The translations under genes were made by a program, and so were the position numbers. From contig DAOVQG010000072.1 in assembly GCA_030628805.1 (NCBI GenBank), positions 1-16,323 of the forward strand: DNA of 16,323 bases, written 5' to 3'. Below, one piece after another: positions 1 to 5,694 of the stretch (the first letter of the stretch is position 1; each line of letters begins with the position of its first letter). The DNA is from JAGMDK01 sp023128695. GTDB lineage: Bacteria; Planctomycetota; Phycisphaerae; UBA1845; Fen-1342. The notes under the pieces are model-generated. The model had not been told where the DNA came from, ran no database searches, and worked only from the letters and a program-made list of their open reading frames with translations.

Positions 1-146
1 AGCTTCGCCCTTCCATACCCGCGGCTCAGCGGGAGCTTCGCCCTCCCACACACGCGGCTCAGCGGGAGCTTCGCCCTCCCATACCCGCGGCTCAGCGGGA
101 GCTTCGCCCTCCCATACCCGCGGCTCAGCGGGAGCTTCGCCCTCCC
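1..146. repeat. 33-bp tandem repeat, about 4.4 copies
   Basis: Units begin at 1, 34, 67, 100 and (partial) 133, each reading AGCTTCGCCC then TCCCATACCC and GCGGCTCAGCGGG with a few substitutions. The array is cut by the left window edge. The unit closely matches the right half of the core of repeat family B (3861-3891 and 14946-14976), so it looks like a tandem expansion of half a B palindrome. Because 33 is a multiple of three, the frame that continues into pcm stays open through every unit, giving an 11-residue peptide repeat (A-S-P-S-H-T-R-G-S-A-G). No ATG, GTG or TTG occurs in that frame before 176. Confidence 0.95.
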
Positions 147-175
147 GCTTACGCTCTGGCGCGCTTTGGCGGTTC

Positions 176-1045
176 GTGCTGCCGCCGATTGTGATCGTGG
201 TGGCTTTGCTTCTGCTCCTGCCGCTTCTACTTGGGTACCCCAAGCAGGTTGAAGATGAGCGCGACAGCAATCCCACCGGCACGCCTGTGCAAACCGGGAC
301 TCGACCAGCGACCACGAGACCGGTCACAGAATCGCCGTACGTCACGCGCGATCAGAACGGTCACCTGCAATGGCCGCGGCCGCGCATGCGGGATCGGCAA
401 CGCGAACGCGACGGGATGGTGGATTCGCAGATCGCTCGCGGCTTGTATCGCGAGGTGGTGACGGACCGGCGTGTGCTGGCGGCGATGCGGGCCGTGCCGC
501 GGCATGAATTCGTGCCCGCCGAGCGACGCCGCAGTGCCTACGCCGATTCCCCGCTGCCCATCGGCTACGGGCAAACCATCTCCCAGCCGTACATCGTGGC
601 CTTGATGACGGAGCTGTTGGAGGTCGCGGAAGGCGACCAGGTGCTGGAGATCGGCACCGGCTCCGGCTACCAAGCCGCCGTGCTTTCCGAGTTGACGCCG
701 TACGTGTACTCGATCGAGGTCGTCGCTCCGCTGGCCGAGCAGGCCGCCGGGCGGTTCAAACAGCTTGGCTACAAGACGATTCAGACCCGCCAGGCCGATG
801 GCTACGACGGGTGGTTGGAGCACGCGCCGTTCGACGGCATCATCGTTACCTGCGCCGCCGGGCACGTCCCCCCGCCGCTGTGGGAGCAGCTCAAGCCGGG
901 CGGACGGATGGTGATCCCGGTCGGGGGCGTCTATGAGACGCAGCGGCTGCTCGTGCTGACCAAGCAGCCGAATGGCAAGCGCAAGAGTCGCAACGTGATC
1001 CCGGTGCGGTTCGTTCCGATGACCGGGAAGATTCAGAAGCAATGA
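176..1045 (+). CDS. pcm: Membrane-anchored protein-L-isoaspartate O-methyltransferase
   Basis: This enzyme family uses S-adenosylmethionine to methylate isoaspartyl residues in aged proteins so that they can revert to aspartate. The core spans residues 81-289, the usual length of the whole enzyme. It carries the substrate-side motif TISQPY (134-139), the SAM-binding motif VLEIGTGSGYQ (156-166), and the C-terminal GGRMVIPVG and RFVPM segments. Residues 1-22 form one strongly hydrophobic segment, followed by a polar linker to about 80, so the core is probably anchored outside the cytoplasm. The start is GTG 176, with no clear ribosome site. The frame is open upstream to the window edge through the 33-bp repeats, and its last upstream codons encode Arg-rich sequence (RLRSGALWRF), so a start outside the window is possible. 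ATG 416 would give an anchor-less core. The stop overlaps the next start (ATGA), which suggests translational coupling. Confidence 0.93.
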   Translation: MLPPIVIVVALLLLLPLLLGYPKQVEDERDSNPTGTPVQTGTRPATTRPVTESPYVTRDQNGHLQWPRPRMRDRQRERDGMVDSQIARGLYREVVTDRRVLAAMRAVPRHEFVPAERRRSAYADSPLPIGYGQTISQPYIVALMTELLEVAEGDQVLEIGTGSGYQAAVLSELTPYVYSIEVVAPLAEQAAGRFKQLGYKTIQTRQADGYDGWLEHAPFDGIIVTCAAGHVPPPLWEQLKPGGRMVIPVGGVYETQRLLVLTKQPNGKRKSRNVIPVRFVPMTGKIQKQ

Positions 1046-3912
1046 CGCGCCCCGCCGCCGACCCGCCCAACAACCGCGGACAGCTAAATCACTGTGCGCA
1101 ATCTTGCGACGGCTCGGATTTCGTAAGACCGCGCGGGCTGAAGCCCGCGGCTCTTCGTTGTCGCACAATTGCGCGCGGTCATTTAGTCGCCACGCATGGT
1201 CATTTAGTCGCCAGGTATATCGCCGTCGCGCTCGTCAGTGCCGCGCTGCTGGCGTTTGAAATCGTGCTGATGCGGCGATTGCTGGTCGAGAGCTGGCATC
1301 ACTTCGGCTATCTGGTGATCAGCGTTGCTCTGCTGGGCTTCGGCGCCAGCGGCACGCTGCTGGCGCTCGTCGAGCGACGTGTGCGGGCCCGTCCGGACAA
1401 GGCCCTATTCCGGCTCGCAGTCGCCTTGGCGTTGGCCTTGCTCGTCATGCCGCGCGTGGCGTCGCTGCTGCCGGTGACCGCCCGCTTCATCCCGGACGAC
1501 CTGTGGAACCAGGCTGGGTGGTGGACGTTGTATTGGCTCGTGGCGCTGACGCCATTTCTGATCGGTGCCGCGTTTCTGGGTGCCGCGCTGATGACGGCCG
1601 GGCCGCACGTCGGACGTGTTTACGCCGCCAACCTGTTCGGCAGCGCCGTCGGGGCGGCGGGCGCGGTGCTGCTTGTCTCAGGGTTCGCCCTCGAACATGC
1701 CTATTGGCCGTCGTTTGTCCTGGCGCTCATCGCGGTGTTGCTATCGAGTAACCACGAAGAGCCGCGGGCTTCAGCCCGCGCGGCGCCACGTGAAGAGCCG
1801 CGGGCTTCAGCCCGCGCGGTCTTACGACCACCGAGCAGGCGCAAGATAACATACGGTCATTTAGTCGTCTTGATTCTGACAGTGGGCGGGATCGCGGTCG
1901 GGTGTCATTGGAGATTGCTCCCGGCCTATGACGAACACAAAGCAGCGGCTCGACTACAACTCCTGGCGGCTCAAGGCTCGGTCCGCCGCGTCGCGGCGCG
2001 GGCCGATCCGCACGGCTACGTCGAGCTGTATGAAAGCGACCTGTTCCACGATTTGCCCTTCCTCGCCCTGCGTCAATCACCGCCGCCGATGTATTGCCTG
2101 CTCATCAACGGAGACCCCGCCGGCTCGGTGCTCCGAATCAGCACGGCGGAGGAGGCGGAGGTGATGGACGGCACCTTGATGGCGCTGCCCTATCGGCTGA
2201 TCCGAGCGCGGCCGCGGGTGCTGCTGCTCGGCGAAACCGGCGGGGCCAACGTGTGGCTCGCCCGGCGGCAAAAGGCTGCGGAAATAGATGTCGTTCAGCC
2301 GAACGCCGCGGTCATCAGATTCCTGCGCGAGTATTCTCCGTCGCTCTTTAGAGGCGGTGAGAAAACCCAAAGAACCGCGGACTTCAGTTCGCGTGGCACC
2401 GCGCGGGCTGAAGCCCGCGGCTCTTCCGGAGAAGCTTTATTGGGTTCTCTCAAGGCCCCGTTTCTTCTTGTTCACGCGACCGATCCGCGGAGCTTCCTGG
2501 CAACGCACGAGCGCGGACAGTACGACCTGATTCAGATCGTCTCGCTCGAAGGCCTGGGCGTGGGGAGTGCCGGGATGCGCAGCTTGGCGGAGGACCACCT
2601 CGCGACCGTCGAGGGCCTGGCGGAGTGCCTGCGAGCCCTGAACGACGACGGCGTACTAGCCGTCTCACGCGGCATCCAGCAACCCGCCCGCGAGAACATC
2701 CGCATCTTCGCCACATTGGTCGAAGCCCTGGAATCCAGTGGCGTCAACGACCCCGCGCGGCACATGATCCAGGTCCGTGATTACCTCGGCGTGTGTACCA
2801 GCGCTACAAAAACACCACTCACTGACGAGCGTCGCGAAACGTTGCAGGCGGCGATCCACGCTTTCAATCTCACGCCGGTCTGGTACGACGGCTTGCCGCT
2901 CGACGAGGTCAATCGGCCGGACGAGATGCAGGGGCCGCCAGGCACGCAGGTCGATTGGCTGCATCACGCCGCGCGGGAAATCCTCTCCCCTCGCCGGGAA
3001 CAGTTTTATGAAGCCTGGCTGATGAACGTCCGCCCGCCGCACGACGACAACCCCTTCTTCTGGGACTTCTACAAGCCGGAGTCCGTGGCGGCGTTGAAGC
3101 AGGCCTACGGCGACTTGTGGCTGACGCGGGCCGAGCTGGGCCGGCTGTTTCTGTACGCCTCACTCTGGCTCGCAGCCGGGGCGGCGATCGTGCTGATCCT
3201 CGTGCCGCTGGGCCTCGTGGCGGTTCGCCGCTGGATCACCGCGGCTAAATCACAGGGCGCGATTGTGCAACGCGCGATCAGAGCACCGAGCGTGAGCGAG
3301 TGGGTGAGAATGATCGTCTACTTCGCGGGCATCGGCCTCGGCTTCATGGGAATTGAGATGGCCTTGATCAGCCAGGCGATTCGCCGGCTCGGCGACTCGG
3401 TCCTCGCCAGCGCCTGCGTCATCGGCGGCATTCTGATGATCAGCGGGCTCGGCTCTCTGACGGCCGGCCGCGTCGTCCGGGGCCGAATCTGGCTCGCGCC
3501 GGCCGTTGTCGCCGTCGCGGCCGGCATCCTGCGACTGGTCGGCTGGGGGCCCCTCAGTGAGGAGCTGGCCGGACCGTGGCTGCTACTTCTAGTCGCCTTG
3601 CCGGCGGCATATTTCATGGGCATGCCCATGCCGCTGGGGATCACCATGCTAAATGAACGCTCGCCACGCCTCGTCCCCTGGGCGTGGGGCGTTAATGGCG
3701 TTGCCGCGGTGGTGGCGACGTCCGCCGCGATCGTCGTGGCGATGGCCGCCGGCTACCGCACGGTTGTGATCCTCGCCGCCGGCGCGTATGTAGCGGCCGC
3801 GTTGACTGGAGCCGTTTCAGAAAACATTTGGCGTCCGTCGGGAGGGCGAGGCTCCTGCCGAGCCGCGGCTCGCCGGGAGGCTCGCCCTCCCCAAGCGACG
3901 GACTTTTTCTGA
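1042..3912 (+). CDS. Membrane spermidine-synthase-like protein carrying in-frame repeat insertions
   Basis: This is a 956-residue polytopic protein of the family with an N-terminal membrane block, a central spermidine synthase/methyltransferase-like Rossmann domain and a C-terminal membrane block. The first block holds the family-like stretches RYIAVALVSAALLAFEIVLM and FGYLVISVALLGFGASGTLL. The central domain has the nucleotide loop VLLLGETGG (393-401) and RGQYDLIQIVSLEG. The usual acidic residue after strand 2 is Gln419 (VVQPNA), so SAM or aminopropyl-donor binding may be altered or lost. The last block contains GIGLGFMGIEMALI. About 150 residues derive from repeats: 15-59 (a complete A element plus a 21-bp duplication), 239-275 (two A palindromes plus an arm), 437-470 (an A pair with flanks), about 735-744 (an A arm) and 923-956 (a B element that also gives the stop). 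Removing the first insert would join MTRPAADPPNNRG to the first membrane segment, an ordinary N-terminus. ATG 1042 is the only credible start. Substrate unknown. Confidence 0.85.
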   Translation: MTRPAADPPNNRGQLNHCAQSCDGSDFVRPRGLKPAALRCRTIARGHLVATHGHLVARYIAVALVSAALLAFEIVLMRRLLVESWHHFGYLVISVALLGFGASGTLLALVERRVRARPDKALFRLAVALALALLVMPRVASLLPVTARFIPDDLWNQAGWWTLYWLVALTPFLIGAAFLGAALMTAGPHVGRVYAANLFGSAVGAAGAVLLVSGFALEHAYWPSFVLALIAVLLSSNHEEPRASARAAPREEPRASARAVLRPPSRRKITYGHLVVLILTVGGIAVGCHWRLLPAYDEHKAAARLQLLAAQGSVRRVAARADPHGYVELYESDLFHDLPFLALRQSPPPMYCLLINGDPAGSVLRISTAEEAEVMDGTLMALPYRLIRARPRVLLLGETGGANVWLARRQKAAEIDVVQPNAAVIRFLREYSPSLFRGGEKTQRTADFSSRGTARAEARGSSGEALLGSLKAPFLLVHATDPRSFLATHERGQYDLIQIVSLEGLGVGSAGMRSLAEDHLATVEGLAECLRALNDDGVLAVSRGIQQPARENIRIFATLVEALESSGVNDPARHMIQVRDYLGVCTSATKTPLTDERRETLQAAIHAFNLTPVWYDGLPLDEVNRPDEMQGPPGTQVDWLHHAAREILSPRREQFYEAWLMNVRPPHDDNPFFWDFYKPESVAALKQAYGDLWLTRAELGRLFLYASLWLAAGAAIVLILVPLGLVAVRRWITAAKSQGAIVQRAIRAPSVSEWVRMIVYFAGIGLGFMGIEMALISQAIRRLGDSVLASACVIGGILMISGLGSLTAGRVVRGRIWLAPAVVAVAAGILRLVGWGPLSEELAGPWLLLLVALPAAYFMGMPMPLGITMLNERSPRLVPWAWGVNGVAAVVATSAAIVVAMAAGYRTVVILAAGAYVAAALTGAVSENIWRPSGGRGSCRAAARREARPPQATDFF
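1084..1186. repeat. Family A element, full form: palindrome with 27-bp inverted arms
   Basis: The palindrome core at 1129-1156 is in minus orientation (CCGCGCGGGCTGAAGCCCGC, then GGCTCTTC). It is flanked by a left arm at 1084-1110 and a right arm at 1160-1186. The arms are reverse complements at 22 of 27 positions, with CTAAATCAC at the left tip and GTCATTTAG at the right. The whole unit lies inside the coding frame of the spermidine-synthase-like gene and is read through as VRPRGLKPAALRCR without a stop. Confidence 0.85.
1177..1218. repeat. 21-bp tandem duplication of an A-element tip
   Basis: Two 21-bp units start at 1177 and 1198, each beginning GGTCATTTAGTCGCCA. The length keeps the frame and gives the peptides GHLVATH and GHLVARY at the start of the membrane protein. 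The first unit overlaps the right arm of the A element. Confidence 0.85.
1756..1864 (+). repeat. Two tandem family A palindromes plus one arm, in-frame in CDS
   Basis: Palindromes lie at 1756-1783 and 1792-1819 in plus orientation, exactly 36 bp (12 codons) apart. An arm at 1838-1864 follows (GGCGCAAGAT through GGTCATTTAG). The stretch 1792-1864 matches the reverse complement of the left half of the 1084-1186 element, including the shared CGGTCTTACGA junction. Read in the gene, the palindromes encode EEPRASARAAPR and EEPRASARAVLR between two hydrophobic segments. Confidence 0.9.
2359..2451. repeat. Head-to-head family A pair with 12-bp inverted flanks, in-frame in CDS
   Basis: A degenerate plus-orientation palindrome (2369-2396) abuts a perfect minus-orientation copy (2399-2426). 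The pair is bracketed by GAGAAAACCCAA (2359-2370) and TTGGGTTCTCTC (2440-2451), which are inverted repeats at 11 of 12 positions. The bracketed unit is 93 bp, 31 codons, and sits inside the methyltransferase-like domain. The second copy is read in a frame (ARAEARGSS) different from those used at 1129 and 1756. Confidence 0.85.
3245..3271 (-). repeat. Solitary family A arm inside CDS
   Basis: The reverse complement ends CTGTGATTTAG and contains GCACAATCGCG. It aligns over 27 positions with the arms of the 1084-1186 element, but no palindrome is adjacent. It encodes part of a linker (AAKSQGAIVQ) before a C-terminal membrane segment, so it may be the remnant of a larger insertion. Confidence 0.6.
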
Positions 3913-3920
3913 AGTTGCTC
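3809..3920 (+). repeat. Family B element copy 1 (112 bp)
   Basis: The ends are GAGCCGTTTCAG (3809-3820) and CTGAAGTTGCTC (3909-3920), imperfect terminal inverted repeats. Between them lies a GC-rich hairpin from GGGAGGGCGAGGCTC to GGCTCGCCCTCCC, with arms of 24 bases matching at 21. It differs from copy 2 (14893-15004) at about 9 of 112 positions. It encodes the last 34 residues and the stop codon (TGA, 3910-3912) of the preceding gene. Confidence 0.92.
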
Positions 3921-3973
3921 TAGCTGCGCAAGAAGCCGAGTGGTGGAAAAGTAGACTCGGGCTGTATTAGCGG

Positions 3974-3997
3974 GGTGCGAGAAAGGATTCTCGCACC
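3974..3997. repeat. Family F palindrome copy 1
   Basis: A perfect 10-bp stem (GGTGCGAGAA) with a 4-base loop lies between the membrane protein gene and the peptidase gene. It is the exact reverse complement of 16229-16252. A T-rich run occurs only some 40 bases downstream, so it is not a standard intrinsic terminator. A weak second hairpin (CTTGC-ACCA-GCAAG, 4013-4026) follows. Confidence 0.85.
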
Positions 3998-4108
3998 AGC
4001 AACAGCAATTTCTTGCACCAGCAAGGTAGGACCGTCATTTTGCTTTTTTTGGTACAATAAACGGCGGATGCCTCATGTGTGGAGGTACTAATCTAAGAAG
4101 GAAGCCCC

Positions 4109-5398
4109 ATGAAGTACTACGTCTATTCCAAAACCGTTAGGAGGAGCAGTCGGGTTCTCAGAGGGTGCGCCGCGCTGGCAGTGGGAATGATGCTCGTGGT
4201 GCCCACAGTCGCCGCCGAGATCGACGAAGACGGCGAGATGTTGATCATCTGTCATGACCCCTGGCTGCCCAACGTCCAGCCGCTGGTTGACCACAAGAAC
4301 AGCATCGGGATCAACACCACCGCCGTGGGCGTCTCGACCATCGGGAACAACGCGGTGGCGATCAAGAACTACATCCAGAACGTGTACAACACCAGCGACC
4401 TGGCGTTTGTCTTGCTCGTGGGGGATGTGGCCCAGGTCGCCACGCCGTATGCGTGGGGCGCTCCCTCCGACCCGAGCTACGCCAAGCTGGCGGGCGGCGA
4501 CGATTACCCGGATATCATGGTCGGCCGCTTCTCGGCCGCGGCGGCGCCCGAGGTGGATACGCAGGTGCAGCGAACGATCGAGTACGAGCTGCTGCCGGCC
4601 ACGGCGCAGGACTGGTTTTGGCGCGGAGCGTGCATTGGAGCAGACATCGCTCTACTCGAGAGCATCCGCGCCACACTGCTCGCACACGGTTATACGCACG
4701 TCGACCAGCTTTACGACCCGGACACCACGCCCGCCCTGATCGCGGCGGCGTTGAACGAGGGCCGTGGCATCATCAACTACAACGGCCACGCCGGCGGCTC
4801 GGGCTGGTATCCCAACGGTTTCTCGATCAGCGACGTGTACGCCCTGACCAACACTAACATGCTGCCGTTTATCTATAACGTGGGCTCGAACTGTGGGGAT
4901 TTTGAATTGTCGGAGTGCTTCGCCGAGGCCTGGCTGCGGGCTCGGCACGGCACGGAACCCGTCGGTGCAATCGGCGCGTACATGTCCGCGGTCAACCAGT
5001 ATTGGGCCGAAACGCAGGTGGCCCAGCAGGAGTTCATCAGCCTGTACGTCAACGAGACATATATGTGCCTCGGGACGCTGTGTTTCGCGAGTTCGTGCCG
5101 GATGATCGATGAATACGGCACGTCGGGCGTGCAGATGTTCGACGGCTGGATTCTCTTCGGCGATCCGTCGTTGCGGGTGGTCGGCAGTTGGGTGCCGCGG
5201 CCGGGCGACTACGACCACGACGGCGACGTGGACCTGGACGATTTCGAGCACTGGCCGGCGTGCATGACCGGCCCGGATGAGGTCCCCTATCCTGAAGGTT
5301 GCGCCCCCTTCGATTTCAACACCGACGAGGATGTGGACCTGGGCGACTTCGCGGACTTCCAGGAAGCCTTCACCGGCACAATAAGAAATCCCAATTAA
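4109..5398 (+). CDS. Secreted C25 (gingipain-like) cysteine peptidase with dockerin-like tail
   Basis: This 429-residue protein appears to be a secreted endopeptidase. Residues 1-36 form a signal peptide with a basic n-region, a hydrophobic core and a VPTVAA cleavage region. The catalytic pair of clan CD peptidases is visible: His227 in GIINYNGHAGG and Cys262 in YNVGSNCGDF, the latter followed by the family-like CFAEAWLRA. VLLVGDVAQV and DDYPDIMVGRFSA match the N-terminal part of the C25 catalytic fold. The C-terminus (366-423) has two EF-hand-like calcium loops, DYDHDGDVDLDDF and DFNTDEDVDLGDF, as in type I dockerins and similar planctomycete tails. The ATG is preceded by AAGGA seven bases upstream. 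The gene appears monocistronic. Its TAA stop (5396-5398) directly abuts an inverted pair of family A palindromes. Substrate and attachment partner are unknown. Confidence 0.88.
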   Translation: MKYYVYSKTVRRSSRVLRGCAALAVGMMLVVPTVAAEIDEDGEMLIICHDPWLPNVQPLVDHKNSIGINTTAVGVSTIGNNAVAIKNYIQNVYNTSDLAFVLLVGDVAQVATPYAWGAPSDPSYAKLAGGDDYPDIMVGRFSAAAAPEVDTQVQRTIEYELLPATAQDWFWRGACIGADIALLESIRATLLAHGYTHVDQLYDPDTTPALIAAALNEGRGIINYNGHAGGSGWYPNGFSISDVYALTNTNMLPFIYNVGSNCGDFELSECFAEAWLRARHGTEPVGAIGAYMSAVNQYWAETQVAQQEFISLYVNETYMCLGTLCFASSCRMIDEYGTSGVQMFDGWILFGDPSLRVVGSWVPRPGDYDHDGDVDLDDFEHWPACMTGPDEVPYPEGCAPFDFNTDEDVDLGDFADFQEAFTGTIRNPN

Positions 5399-5454
5399 GG
5401 AGCCAGGGCCTTCAGTCCGCGCGGCACCGCGCAGGCTGAAGCCCGCGGCTCTTC
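5397..5454. repeat. Head-to-head family A pair at gene 3' end
   Basis: A degenerate plus-orientation palindrome (5397-5424) and a minus-orientation copy (5427-5454) are separated by two bases, the same arrangement as at 2369-2426. The first starts within the TAA stop codon of the peptidase gene. The pair could fold as one long hairpin in the 3' end of the mRNA. No T-run follows. Confidence 0.88.
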
Positions 5455-5502
5455 AATACATGAATGTAGCGGCCGGGCCCCGTACCGGCCGTCCCGACGA
5501 CC

Positions 5503-5694
5503 GTTCCCACGTTCCCACGTTCCCACGTTCTCACGTCCCCACGTTCCCACGTTCCCACGTTCCCACGTTCCCACGTTCCCACGTTCCCACGTTCTCACGT
5601 TCCCACGTTCCCACGTTCCCACATTCCCACGTTCCCACGTTCCCACGTTCTCACGTTCTCACGTTCCCACGTTCTCACGTCCCCACGTTCCCAC
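5503..5694. repeat. 8-bp tandem array, 24 copies (VNTR)
   Basis: Exactly 24 units of GTTCCCAC occur without a phase slip. Variants are GTTCTCAC at units 4, 12, 19, 20 and 22, GTCCCCAC at units 5 and 23, and ATTCCCAC at unit 16. The doublet of units 4-5 recurs as units 22-23, which suggests block duplication. The array lies between convergent genes and overlaps the last codons of the exchanger gene. Eight is not a multiple of three, so copy changes would shift any frame reading through it. Confidence 0.97.

Noticed and set aside
1..146. CRISPR array
   Set aside because: The 33-bp units are contiguous with no spacers, and no cas gene is present.
227..1168. Long minus-strand open frame opposite pcm, starting in the A element
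   Set aside because: It is antisense to an unambiguous PCMT. Its start and first residues (EEPRASARAV) are only the stop-poor palindrome read backwards, and the rest has the composition of a shadow frame.
5503..5694. Replication-origin iterons or a CRISPR-like array
   Set aside because: Units are only 8 bp and contiguous, with no AT-rich region or initiator gene nearby. A simple tandem array explains it.
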